This document shows positions 17,920 through 26,601 of a DNA stretch of 64,000 bases, one piece after another (position 1 is the stretch's first letter; every line of letters starts with the position of its first letter). The stretch is from Sphingomonas sp. PAMC26645 (lineage in GTDB: Bacteria; Pseudomonadota; Alphaproteobacteria; Sphingomonadales; Sphingomonadaceae). The notes beneath the pieces are model-generated. The model searched no databases. It was not told the origin of the DNA and was given only the letters and a program-made list of their open reading frames with translations. Location of the stretch: NCBI RefSeq assembly GCF_004795835.1, contig NZ_CP039249.1, positions 3,261,001 through 3,325,000 on the forward strand, read 5' to 3'. Made by a program: the position numbers and the translations under genes.

Positions 17920-19590
17920 CTACGCAACTACTGTATCCTCGACAACTTCGGTCGTGTCGCGGCGGGATACTCTTACTGCTTCTTCGGCGGTGGTCTGGCC
18001 GGAGAGGACGAGGTCGCGGGCCGATTGCGCCAGGTTCGGCGACTTCGCGAATGCGTGCGCGGTGATTTCGGATTCGTGGCCGTCGGTGTTGATCAGGCGG
18101 CGGATCGTGTCGTCGATGCGGACCGCTTCGAAGACGCCGATACGGCCCTTGTAACCGGTCTGGTTGCAGTCTTCGCAGCCTTGCGCGACGTAGACGACCG
18201 CGTCGGAGGCGATGCCGAGCAGCGGCGCGACCGTGTCCGACGCGGGGACGGCCTTGCGACACGTCGGGCACAGGCGGCGCACGAGCCGCTGCGCGATCAC
18301 CGCGCGGAGCGTCGAGGCGAGCAGGAAGCTCTCGACCTTCATGTCGCGCATGCGGGTTATCGCGCCGATCGCGTCGTTGGTGTGGACGGTCGACAGCACG
18401 AGATGGCCGGTCAGCGACGCCTGCACCGCGATCTCGGCGGTCTCGCGGTCGCGGATTTCGCCGACCATCACGACGTCGGGATCCTGGCGGAGGATCGCGC
18501 GCAGGCCTGCCGCGAAGGTCAGGCCGACCTTCGGGTTGACCTGGGTCTGGCCGACGCCGTCGACGGCATACTCCACCGGGTCCTCGACGGTGAGGATGTT
18601 GCGGCTTCCGTCGTTCAGCAGGCGGAGCGCGGCGTAGAGCGAAGTGGTCTTGCCCGAGCCGGTCGGGCCGGTGACGAGGATAATGCCGTTCGGCTCGCTC
18701 AGCGCTTCGTTGAGCAGTGCGAACAATGCGGGCGGCAGGCCGAGCGCTTCGAGGTCGATGCCGGCGTTCTCCTTGTCGAGAATACGCAGCACCACGCGTT
18801 CCCCTGCGCGGCTCGGCAGCGTCGAGACGCGGACGTCGAGCAGCTTGCCACCGAGCGTCAGGCCCATGCGGCCGTCCTGTGGGACGCGGCGCTCGGCGAT
18901 GTCGAGGCGCGCCATGACCTTGATGCGGCTGACCACCACCGGGGCGACGTTGGGCGGCATACGCAGCGTTTCGCGCAGCACGCCGTCGATGCGCATGCGG
19001 ACGACCAAGCCGCTCTCGTACGGCTCGATGTGGATGTCGGACACGCCGTTGCGGGCGGCGTCGGCGATGATGCCGTTGATGAGGCGGATCGCGGGAGCGT
19101 CGTCGGCGGTGTCGAGCAGATCCTCCGCGGTCGGCATGTCGCCGGCGAGCAGGTCCAGTTCGTCGCCCATGCCGACTGCGGCGAGCGCGTTGGCCTGGCC
19201 GTCCATCGCGTAGACGTTCGACAGCAGGCGGTCGAACGCGACCTGCTCGACGAATGTCACGTCGAACGGGCGGGCGAGGTAGCGGCGAAGTTCGAGCAGG
19301 ACTTTCGGGTCCGCGCCGGCGCGCATCGCGATGGTGAGGTGGGAATCAGTGTCGGTGTGGTCGACTACGACGCCGAACTTTCGGGCGAAGGCATAGGGGA
19401 TCGTGATCTGGGGGAGATCGGTCGAGGATACCGCTGCACTGCTCCCCTCCCGCTCGCGGGAGGGGTTGGGGGAGGGAATGACATACCCCTCGATCGCGTT
19501 GTCGATGATAGAGGCAGGCCCTCCCCCGACCCCTCCCGCAAGCGGGAGGGGGGAAGTAAGCTCGATCTCGTGGCCTTCGCGGATGATCAT
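17920..19590 (-). CDS. gspE: Type II secretion ATPase GspE, with in-frame repeat insertion
   Basis: A 556-residue secretion ATPase: N-terminal GspE/PilB domain, then Walker A GPTGSGKTT near residue 307, an Asp box (LTVEDPVEYAVDGVGQ), Walker B/His box, and a four-cysteine zinc site (CPTC near 441, then CEDC). It powers pseudopilus assembly at GspL/GspF. The ATG at 19590 overlaps the gspD stop (ATGA), which fixes the start. Residues 13-50 are encoded by a family D palindromic element lying between MIIREGHEIELT and the conserved N-domain (LPQITIPYAFARKFG). The frame is kept, so the product is probably functional. Confidence 0.96.
   Translation of the reverse strand: MIIREGHEIELTSPLPLAGGVGGGPASIIDNAIEGYVIPSPNPSREREGSSAAVSSTDLPQITIPYAFARKFGVVVDHTDTDSHLTIAMRAGADPKVLLELRRYLARPFDVTFVEQVAFDRLLSNVYAMDGQANALAAVGMGDELDLLAGDMPTAEDLLDTADDAPAIRLINGIIADAARNGVSDIHIEPYESGLVVRMRIDGVLRETLRMPPNVAPVVVSRIKVMARLDIAERRVPQDGRMGLTLGGKLLDVRVSTLPSRAGERVVLRILDKENAGIDLEALGLPPALFALLNEALSEPNGIILVTGPTGSGKTTSLYAALRLLNDGSRNILTVEDPVEYAVDGVGQTQVNPKVGLTFAAGLRAILRQDPDVVMVGEIRDRETAEIAVQASLTGHLVLSTVHTNDAIGAITRMRDMKVESFLLASTLRAVIAQRLVRRLCPTCRKAVPASDTVAPLLGIASDAVVYVAQGCEDCNQTGYKGRIGVFEAVRIDDTIRRLINTDGHESEITAHAFAKSPNLAQSARDLVLSGQTTAEEAVRVSRRDTTEVVEDTVVA
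19442..19553. repeat. Palindromic element, family D copy 2, inside gspE
   Basis: Inverted repeat with CTCCCCTCCCGCTCGCGGGA and the complementary arm, closely matching the copy in ccmH (5941). It lies wholly inside the gspE reading frame near the N-terminus and is translated into a Pro/Gly/Arg-rich segment (SPLPLAGGVGGG ... PSPNPSREREG). Confidence 0.9.
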
Positions 19591-21800
19591 TTCTTGGGTC
19601 GCACGACCATCGTCGAGGTGCGTACCGGGACGGCGATACGCGGGTCTTCGATGCTGCCGGGGATCGGTGCGCTCGGGATCGGCGGGGCGGCGCCCATGTA
19701 GTCGCGGACGAGTTGGTCGATCGACGGCTCAGCGCCCGGCTCCTGCAGACCCTGTTGCAGGCGGACATAGCCGTAGCGCTGCTCGGTCAGCTTCCGGCTG
19801 TCCTCGGCGGTACGCAAAATCGTTGGGCGTATGAAGATCATCAGGTTGGTCTTCGACCGCTGTTTCGCCTTCGAGGTGAACAGATGGCCGAGCACGGGGA
19901 TGTCGCCGAGCAGCGGGATCTTCTCGATCGTGCGGCGTTCATTGTCGTCGAGCAGGCCGCTGATCACCGCGATCTGGCCGTCGTCGACGGTGCGGACGGT
20001 CTCGACCTCGCGCTTGTTGAGGATGAGGTCGCTGTTGTCGCTCGATACCGGCCCCGCGATCGAGCTGACCTCGAGGCGGAGGTTGAGCTTCACCGTACCG
20101 GACGAGTTCACCTGCGGCCGCACGGTCAGTTCGATGCCGACATTCTGGCGCTGCGTGGTGCGGAAGGCGTTGTCGAAATTGGTGCTGAGCGCCTGCCCCG
20201 TGGTGATCGGGATCTCCTGCCCGACGAGGCTGTGCGCCTCCTGGTTGTCGAGCGTGACGAGGTGCGGGACCTGGAGCAGGTTTGAGGTCGTGTCGCTCTT
20301 CACCGCGTTGATGATCGCGCCGAAGAACGTGCTGCCGATCTTGCCACCGAACCCGCCAAAGCCGCCGGTAGCCGCGAGGATCGACGCGATCGCCGACTGC
20401 TGCAGCGCGTCCGCCGCGGCATTGGGCGTGTTCGTTTCGGTCCGCGTGCCATCGGGCGCGACCACCGTCGTACCGTTGCCGCCGATCGAGCGCGCGCCGA
20501 TCGCGCCGGCAATCTGGAGGATGTTGGGCGCGGAGTTCGAGAAGGTCGATGCACCGAACGCGCCGCCGCTCGGATCGCCGACGATGAACTGCGCCCCGAG
20601 CGTGCGCGCGGTCGAATCGGAGACCTCGGCGACGATCGCCTCGACGAGTACCTGTTCGCGGCGCGTGTCGAGTTGACGGACGACCTCGTTGAGCTGACGC
20701 TGGATCTCGGCGGGGGCGGCGATGACGATCGCGTTGGCGCCGGCGAAGCGCGTGACGACCACCGCAGACCGGCCGGCAGACGTGATCGCGGCCTGGCCGG
20801 AGCTGGACGCGCCGCCGGCCGTGGGGCCAGACTGTGGGATCTGTGGTTGCGAAACATTCGACTGTCCGCCGGACGCGCCGTTGGTGCTGCTCGATCCGAA
20901 GTTCGAGCGCGACAACGCCGTCTGCACCGGCTGGGTCGGAGTCTGGCCGACGAGTTCCTGCAACACCGGCAGCAACTGCTCGGCATCGGCGTTCTCGAGG
21001 AAAACGACCTTGATCTCGGTGCCGTTGCGCGCTTTCTGGTCGAGGTCGGCGGCGACCTGCGCGAGGCGGGCGACGGTGGTCGGATCGCCGCGCAGGGCGA
21101 CCGCGTTCGAACCCTCGACCGCGACGACCGATGCGCTCGGACCGGCACCTGCGCCACCGCCCTGCCCGCCCTGTCCGCCACCCGTGCCGGCGCCGATGAG
21201 CCCCTGGAGCGCAGTCGCGATTTCCTTCGCACTCGCGTTCTTAAGCGCGACGACGCGGGTGGAGGATGTGTCGGTGTCGATCCGGCGGAGGACTTCGCGG
21301 ATGCGGCGGATGTTGTCGGCGAAATCGACCACGACGAGGCTGTTGCCGCCACGGTTCGCGCTGACCGAGCCCTGCGCGCTGACCAACGGGCGGACGGTCT
21401 CGACCGCGGACTGCGCGTCGATCGCGCGAAGGCGGATGATCTCGGTGACGTAGCTGTTGCGCGCGGCACCCGCGACGCCGATCCGGCTCGGCTGCGAAGC
21501 GGCGTTGTCGAGCGGCTGAACGCGGAACGCCCCGCCCGAGGTCGGCACCGCGACGAGGCCGTTGGCGCGCAGCGTCGAGAGGAATATCTCGAAATATTCG
21601 GAGCGCGACAGCGGCCGATCGGTGACCACCGTCACCTTGCCGGCGACGCGGTTGTCGATGATGAACGTGCGCCCGGTGACCTTGGCGGCATCGGCGATGA
21701 ACGCGCGGATGTCGGCGTCGCGGACGTTCAGCGTAGTCTGGGCATGAACGCCGGCCGCCAGTGCGAGAGCTACGACGGGGCCGAGAAACAGTTTTTTCAT
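19587..21800 (-). CDS. gspD: Type II secretion outer-membrane secretin GspD
   Basis: A 737-residue secretin. It has a signal peptide (MKKLFLGPVVALALAAGVHAQ region), N0 to N3 periplasmic ring domains, and the C-terminal secretin domain with the signature VPLLGDIPVLGHLF and the segment VPHLVTLDNQEAHSLVG. Gly/Ser/Gln-rich linkers occur around residues 205-215 and 290-330. It forms the outer-membrane exit channel. The start lies in the gspC stop and its stop overlaps gspE, so gspC-D-E are coupled. Confidence 0.97.
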   Translation of the reverse strand: MKKLFLGPVVALALAAGVHAQTTLNVRDADIRAFIADAAKVTGRTFIIDNRVAGKVTVVTDRPLSRSEYFEIFLSTLRANGLVAVPTSGGAFRVQPLDNAASQPSRIGVAGAARNSYVTEIIRLRAIDAQSAVETVRPLVSAQGSVSANRGGNSLVVVDFADNIRRIREVLRRIDTDTSSTRVVALKNASAKEIATALQGLIGAGTGGGQGGQGGGAGAGPSASVVAVEGSNAVALRGDPTTVARLAQVAADLDQKARNGTEIKVVFLENADAEQLLPVLQELVGQTPTQPVQTALSRSNFGSSSTNGASGGQSNVSQPQIPQSGPTAGGASSSGQAAITSAGRSAVVVTRFAGANAIVIAAPAEIQRQLNEVVRQLDTRREQVLVEAIVAEVSDSTARTLGAQFIVGDPSGGAFGASTFSNSAPNILQIAGAIGARSIGGNGTTVVAPDGTRTETNTPNAAADALQQSAIASILAATGGFGGFGGKIGSTFFGAIINAVKSDTTSNLLQVPHLVTLDNQEAHSLVGQEIPITTGQALSTNFDNAFRTTQRQNVGIELTVRPQVNSSGTVKLNLRLEVSSIAGPVSSDNSDLILNKREVETVRTVDDGQIAVISGLLDDNERRTIEKIPLLGDIPVLGHLFTSKAKQRSKTNLMIFIRPTILRTAEDSRKLTEQRYGYVRLQQGLQEPGAEPSIDQLVRDYMGAAPPIPSAPIPGSIEDPRIAVPVRTSTMVVRPKK

Positions 21801-22624
21801 TGGGGGGGCGCGATCGTGATGGCGAGCGGCAGGGTATCCTGGCCGCGTTCTACGGTGATGGGGACGTTGCCGCCGCCCGCGAAATCCTTGGCGATGCGGT
21901 CGAGATCGCCGGGACCGGAAACGGGACGCCCGCCAATCGAGGTGACGACGTCGCCGTCCTTGAGCCCGGCTGAGCGGAACGCGTTGCCCGAGCCTTGCGA
22001 GCGAACGGTGAGCCCGCTGATGCGGCCGCCGTCGATGCGGGGGATGAAGCCGATCTCGCTGCGCAACTGCGCGACGGGGATGCCGACGACGGGGGCAACG
22101 GCACCGGGCGCACCCGCGGGTGCCGCGCCCGGGACGACCGGCGTGACGGCGCCCGACTGGTCGAGGAACAGGTCCTCGTCGGCGCCGCCGCGGTCGATCG
22201 TGACGTGATCGAACGCAACCGCCTTGAGACGCACGCCGGGCTGGATCTCGTCGCCGACCGCGACGCTCTGCTGGACGCCGTCGGGGCCGGCGATGATCGC
22301 GGAACTGCGGCCCATCGCTTCATCCATCCGCGTGCCGAACAGGGTCAACTGGAGCGACGTGACAGTGGCGGGTGCGCCCGCCGCGCCACCGAGGCGGAAG
22401 AACGGATCGAACCCGCGCAGGATGTCGGCGGGCGAGCCCACCACCATCGGCGCGGCCGGACGCCAGTCGCCGAGTGGCGTGATCGGCGTCACGATCGTCC
22501 ACGCCAGCCGCGCGCACTGCACCGCAAGCCCGGCCAGCAGCGCGAGTTCGACGACACTATAGACATTCACGACCGGCATACGCCGCAAGATACGGCGCGC
22601 CCGCGCGTCCAGCTTCAATCGCAT
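21797..22624 (-). CDS. gspC: Type II secretion protein GspC
   Basis: A 275-residue bitopic protein: one transmembrane segment near residues 20-42, a homology region that binds the secretin N0 domain (about 70-150), an Ala/Pro/Gly linker, and a C-terminal PDZ domain (GLKDGDVVTSIGGRPVSG). It couples the inner-membrane platform to GspD and helps choose substrates. It is the first gene of the 12-gene operon. No PhoB-type repeat was seen in its 137-bp 5' flank. Confidence 0.93.
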   Translation of the reverse strand: MRLKLDARARRILRRMPVVNVYSVVELALLAGLAVQCARLAWTIVTPITPLGDWRPAAPMVVGSPADILRGFDPFFRLGGAAGAPATVTSLQLTLFGTRMDEAMGRSSAIIAGPDGVQQSVAVGDEIQPGVRLKAVAFDHVTIDRGGADEDLFLDQSGAVTPVVPGAAPAGAPGAVAPVVGIPVAQLRSEIGFIPRIDGGRISGLTVRSQGSGNAFRSAGLKDGDVVTSIGGRPVSGPGDLDRIAKDFAGGGNVPITVERGQDTLPLAITIAPPQ

Positions 22625-22761
22625 CCGCGACCCACCCCAATTTCCCGCTCTCTTCGTCGCGTAGGCATGCCATGTTACAATTCCGCGTCAATGGCTTGCG
22701 CGTTGGTTGCTTCGATTCTGAGGGGGTAGCGCTTCGCGTCGGCGATGGGCAGAAGACGCTC

Positions 22762-23418
22762 ATGTCCGATCCTGTCCCGTCCAGCGGCTCCGGCCTGCCC
22801 CCCGAAGCGATCTTCGCGCGGCTGTCCGTGCCCGGCGTGCAGCGCGTACCTAGCCCGAAGCTCGACCTGTTCGTGCGACGCGACTTCCTGCCGCCGGACC
22901 TGTGCGCGACGCTGATCGAGCGGATCGACGCGGTGCGGCGGCCGTCGACGATCTCCGATTCGAACGGCGATGCGAGCTATCGGACCAGCGAGACGGGCGA
23001 TCTGTCGCCGCTCGATCCGGTCGCGATCGAGGTCGAGCGCCGGATCGCGGCACTGACCGGACTCGACCCGGTGTACGGCGAACCGCTCCAGGGGCAGCGC
23101 TATGCGGTCGGGCAGGAGTTCAAGGGACACACCGATTATTTCGAGCCGAACGGCGTCGATTATCAGCGTTATTGCGGGGTCGCGGGCAATCGGACGTGGA
23201 CCGTCATGATCTACCTCAACCAGCCGGAAGCCGGCGGCGCGACGCGGTTCAAGGCGATCGACAAGATCGTCCAGCCGGAGACGGGCAAGCTGCTGGCGTG
23301 GAACAACCGGCGGGCCGATGGGAGCATGAACCCGGCGACGCTGCATCACGGGATGAAGGTGCGCGCGGGGGTCAAGTATGTGATCACCAAATGGTTTCGC
23401 GAGAAGCCCTGGGGTTAG
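22762..23418 (+). CDS. 2OG-Fe(II) oxygenase, prolyl 4-hydroxylase-like
   Basis: A 218-residue cytosolic dioxygenase of the prolyl 4-hydroxylase alpha-subunit type. The iron ligands are visible as HTD (HTDYF, near residues 123-125) and a distal His (HHGMKV near 195). A Lys in KYVITKWF is placed to bind 2-oxoglutarate. It hydroxylates a prolyl or related residue of an unknown target. The ATG at 22762 is chosen over a frame-open extension to 22672 because the extension resembles no family sequence. It lies divergent from gspC. Confidence 0.87.
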   Translation: MSDPVPSSGSGLPPEAIFARLSVPGVQRVPSPKLDLFVRRDFLPPDLCATLIERIDAVRRPSTISDSNGDASYRTSETGDLSPLDPVAIEVERRIAALTGLDPVYGEPLQGQRYAVGQEFKGHTDYFEPNGVDYQRYCGVAGNRTWTVMIYLNQPEAGGATRFKAIDKIVQPETGKLLAWNNRRADGSMNPATLHHGMKVRAGVKYVITKWFREKPWG

Positions 23419-23508
23419 GCTTGGTCTAGGACCATGATTGGTCCGGCAAGAACGGACGGATTGGCGCAGCGATGACTCCTGCGCCTTAGCACCTAGCACT
23501 CTCAAAGC

Positions 23509-23613
23509 ACCTCCCCGGCGAAGGCCGGGGTCCAGTTGGGCAGCGTTGCTGACGAAGGACGACGCTTCGTTACGCTGACCTTTCCAACTGGGCCCCGGCT
23601 TCGCCGGGGAGGT
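23509..23613. repeat. Palindromic intergenic element, family A copy 2
   Basis: Inverted repeat with arms ACCTCCCCGGCGAAGGCCGG and the complement, followed internally by TCCAGTTGGG / CCAACTGGGC. It lies between the convergent oxygenase and TonB-receptor genes (gap 23419-23685), which otherwise shows no gene. Confidence 0.9.
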
Positions 23614-23685
23614 CCTCTTCTTGGGAGGTCGGTCGCTCCGACTGCGCTCGCCACTGGAGCGCAACCCGAACGACCGCCCCCTTCC

Positions 23686-26493
23686 TCAGAACGTCGTGCT
23701 GATCCCGAGCGTGAACACCTGACCCAGGTTATACCGGTTGATGTACACCTTGTTGCCGTTCTCGAACGTCTGGCCCTCGGTGAAGCGCGTCTTGGTCAGG
23801 TTGCGTGCTTCGGCCTTCACCTCGAACTTGGCGCCGCGCAGTTCGACACCCTGGCGGGCGACGAGGTCAAGGCGGATGCCGGGCTTCTCGATGATGTCGG
23901 GCAGGAAGCCCGTGCCGCCGAGGTTCGACGGGCCGCGGTTGGTTACGCGGTCGCTGGCGTAGTTGAACAACAACGTGATCTGCGACAGCCGCTTGGTGTC
24001 CTCCAGCCCGAGCTGGACGTTGACGAGGTGGTCCGACTGGCCGGTGAGCGGCGCGCCGTCGCGGAAGTTACCCGTGGCGGGCGCGAAGCCGGCCTGGCAG
24101 CCCGCGACCTTGGTCGTCTGGTCCACCACGTTCGGGACGCAGCTGCCGTCCACCGTGATCGACGACTGCGTATAGGTGTAGTTGGCGATGAACAGCAGGC
24201 GGCGCGTCGCGAAGAAATCGCTGCCGAGCGTGTCGAGCGGCACGTATTTCTGGAACTCGACCTCGCCGCCGTACAGCTTGGCCTTGGGCAGGTTGGTGAA
24301 GCCGGTCTGGAGACGATCGTCGGCACCGGTGTAGAAACCGACCTGCTCAATCGGCTTGTCGATCCGCTTGTAGAACGCGCCGAGCGTGAAGCGCTGGTCA
24401 CGCGCGAAGAACCACTCGTACCGCGCATCGAGATTGTAGAGCTTGGTATCCTGCAACAGCGGGTTACCGAAGAACAGGCGATCCGATTCAGGATCGCGGA
24501 ACTGCTGTGGTGCAAGCTCGCGGAACTGCGGGCGCGAGATCGTCTTCGAGGCGCTCGCACGAAGCTGCATGTCGGGCGCGAAGTTCCAGGTCAGCGTCGA
24601 GGCCGGCAGGAAGTAATCGTTCTTCAGACGCGTCGTGGTCGCACCGATCGGGGTAACCCGCTCGTCCGCCGTCTCGTAGCGCACGCCGATCGTCGCGCGG
24701 ACACCGTCGGTCGCCTCGGCCTCGGCCTGGACATAGCCCGCGTGGATCCGCAGCGACGCATCATATTGATACGCACCGAGCGGGGTGTTGAACTGCAATT
24801 CGAGCGAGTTCAGCGGATCGTTGGTATCGATCGCCAGCAGATAATCCGGACGGAGCAGATTGTACGGATAGCCCGGCGCGGTGCCACCGCCGCGCGGCGT
24901 CTGGTAATTGAACTGGAGACGCGACGACGTGCGCTTCGTATCCGAGTAGAAATAGCCGGTCGACAACGTCATCGGCCGATCGGTCGACAGCTTGTACGCC
25001 GCATCCGCCTGGCCGCTGTAGAGGTCTTCCTTCAATTCGCTGAAGATGATCGACGCGAACGGCGAGAAGCGCTGAGTCACCTGGTAGGCACCGTTGCACT
25101 GCGCGCCGCCGGTCCCGTTCGGATCCTGCACCGTGATCGGCTGGCCGGTCGTGGTGGTGTTCGAGCAGAGATAGTCGAACTGCCGCTCGTACGGCGCATT
25201 GCGCTTCGAATTAGCGTAAGCGCCGCGGACGTCGAGCGTCAGCGCGTCGACGGGCTTGAACGCACCGACCAGCTGGCTCTCGAACAGCTGGCGTTCGAAC
25301 CAGTTGGTGTTCTGCTGGAAGCGCAGGCCGCTCGAGTTGTTGTAGGTGGTCGCCGCCGACCCACGCGCCTGCTTCAGCGTGTCGTGGATATAGACGTTGG
25401 TCAGCTTGATGCTGTTCTCGCCGAACTCGTAGCCGACGCCGATCAGCGCGTTCGCGACGATCCGGTTGTCGGTCAGCAGGGTCTGGAAATCGTTGCGGAG
25501 CAGCCCCTCGTTGGTGACCGAATCCTGCTGCGTGATGCTGCGGGTGCGGAAGGTGTTGCTCGCGCTGACCGACGCGATCACGCCAAGCCGGCCCGAACCG
25601 ATGTCGAACACCGAGCCGCCGCTGATCTCGCCCGAGAAATTGGCGGGAAGCTGGTTGTTGCGCTGGAGCAGCGAGGTCGAGGCGTTGCTGAGCGTCGCGG
25701 CCTGCGCGGCCGAGATGTTGCCGGTACCGCTCGGCGCGTTCTTGATGAAGCTCGGCACTTTCCGCGTGCCGTCGTCGAAGCCGATCCAGTCGGCATCGCC
25801 ACCATAATAGGTGTAGCCGAGTTCACTGGTGGTCGCGGTGTCGGCCGAGACCGAGCCGCCGAACGACAGGAAGTTCTTGTCCGGGATCGCCTTGGTCGTG
25901 AGGTTGATCACGCCGCCGCCGAATTCACCGGGATAGTTCACCGAATAGGTCTTCTGGACCAGCGCAGAACCGACGATCGTGGTCGGGAAGATGTCCAGCG
26001 GGACCGACCGACGCAGCGGCTCGGGGCTCGGCAGTGGCGAGCCGTTGAGCAGCGACGACGAGTAGCGATCGCCGAGACCCCGGACATAGACGAAGCCGTT
26101 GCCGACGATGCTGAGACCGGTGACGCGCGACAGCGCGCCGGCGATGTCGCCTTCGCCGGTGCGTGCGATGTCCTCGGTCGACAGGATCGAGACGACCTGC
26201 GGGGTCGCGCGGACGAAATTCGGGATGTTGCGGCCGACGACGACGATGTCCTCGCCGCCATTGGCGTCGAAGCCAGGAGCCGACACTTCGGCCTGCGCTC
26301 CGGCGGCCTCCGCTCCGGCAGCTTGGGGCGCAGACACGTCCACCGGCGTCGAGGTCGGACCGGTCTGCGTCGTCGAGGCGGGTGGCGAGGCGGCTGGAGC
26401 GGGTGCAGCGCCGCCGGTCTGGGCGAGCACCGCGGGCGCGACCAGCTGCGAGGTCAGGAGAAGTAAGGTGGCATAGCCGAAGCGCGTTTGCAT
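23686..26493 (-). CDS. TonB-dependent outer-membrane receptor
   Basis: A 935-residue TonB-dependent receptor: signal peptide ending near AVLAQ, an Ala/Pro-rich spacer, then a plug domain (DIVVVGRNIPNFVRATP, VYVRGLGDRYSSSLLNG, YPGEFGGGVINLTTK). A 22-strand-type barrel ends in an aromatic C-terminus (FTLGISTTF). Such proteins import scarce nutrients using the proton-motive force. It lies 108 bp downstream of the lipoprotein gene on the same strand with a strong hairpin between. A PhoB-box array precedes that lipoprotein, so phosphate-starvation control of both is likely. The ligand is unknown; a phosphorus compound is an inference. Confidence 0.93.
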   Translation of the reverse strand: MQTRFGYATLLLLTSQLVAPAVLAQTGGAAPAPAASPPASTTQTGPTSTPVDVSAPQAAGAEAAGAQAEVSAPGFDANGGEDIVVVGRNIPNFVRATPQVVSILSTEDIARTGEGDIAGALSRVTGLSIVGNGFVYVRGLGDRYSSSLLNGSPLPSPEPLRRSVPLDIFPTTIVGSALVQKTYSVNYPGEFGGGVINLTTKAIPDKNFLSFGGSVSADTATTSELGYTYYGGDADWIGFDDGTRKVPSFIKNAPSGTGNISAAQAATLSNASTSLLQRNNQLPANFSGEISGGSVFDIGSGRLGVIASVSASNTFRTRSITQQDSVTNEGLLRNDFQTLLTDNRIVANALIGVGYEFGENSIKLTNVYIHDTLKQARGSAATTYNNSSGLRFQQNTNWFERQLFESQLVGAFKPVDALTLDVRGAYANSKRNAPYERQFDYLCSNTTTTGQPITVQDPNGTGGAQCNGAYQVTQRFSPFASIIFSELKEDLYSGQADAAYKLSTDRPMTLSTGYFYSDTKRTSSRLQFNYQTPRGGGTAPGYPYNLLRPDYLLAIDTNDPLNSLELQFNTPLGAYQYDASLRIHAGYVQAEAEATDGVRATIGVRYETADERVTPIGATTTRLKNDYFLPASTLTWNFAPDMQLRASASKTISRPQFRELAPQQFRDPESDRLFFGNPLLQDTKLYNLDARYEWFFARDQRFTLGAFYKRIDKPIEQVGFYTGADDRLQTGFTNLPKAKLYGGEVEFQKYVPLDTLGSDFFATRRLLFIANYTYTQSSITVDGSCVPNVVDQTTKVAGCQAGFAPATGNFRDGAPLTGQSDHLVNVQLGLEDTKRLSQITLLFNYASDRVTNRGPSNLGGTGFLPDIIEKPGIRLDLVARQGVELRGAKFEVKAEARNLTKTRFTEGQTFENGNKVYINRYNLGQVFTLGISTTF

Positions 26494-26527
26494 GGCCGAA
26501 TATCCAGATCAGGGGGTCTATGGGCGA

Positions 26528-26560
26528 ATGCCGGGGTGGTCTTTGGAACCACCCCGGCAT
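26528..26560 (-). terminator. Intercistronic hairpin between lipoprotein and TonB receptor
   Basis: Perfect 13-bp stem (ATGCCGGGGTGGT with ACCACCCCGGCAT) around a 7-base loop, with no T-run after it on the minus strand. It may act as a partial terminator or an mRNA-stability element, setting the expression ratio of the two genes. Confidence 0.6.
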
Positions 26561-26601
26561 CGCTGCTCACATCATCGACTGCGGAGAGCCGACCGGAAGC
26601 G

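Noticed and set aside
17674..19701. Plus-strand frame of over 600 codons
   Set aside because: Mirror of gspE; no recognisable domains.
23536..26466. Very long open frame (over 900 codons) on the plus strand
   Set aside because: It lies antisense to the TonB receptor, is Arg/Asp/Val-rich without domains, and is the expected high-GC mirror frame.
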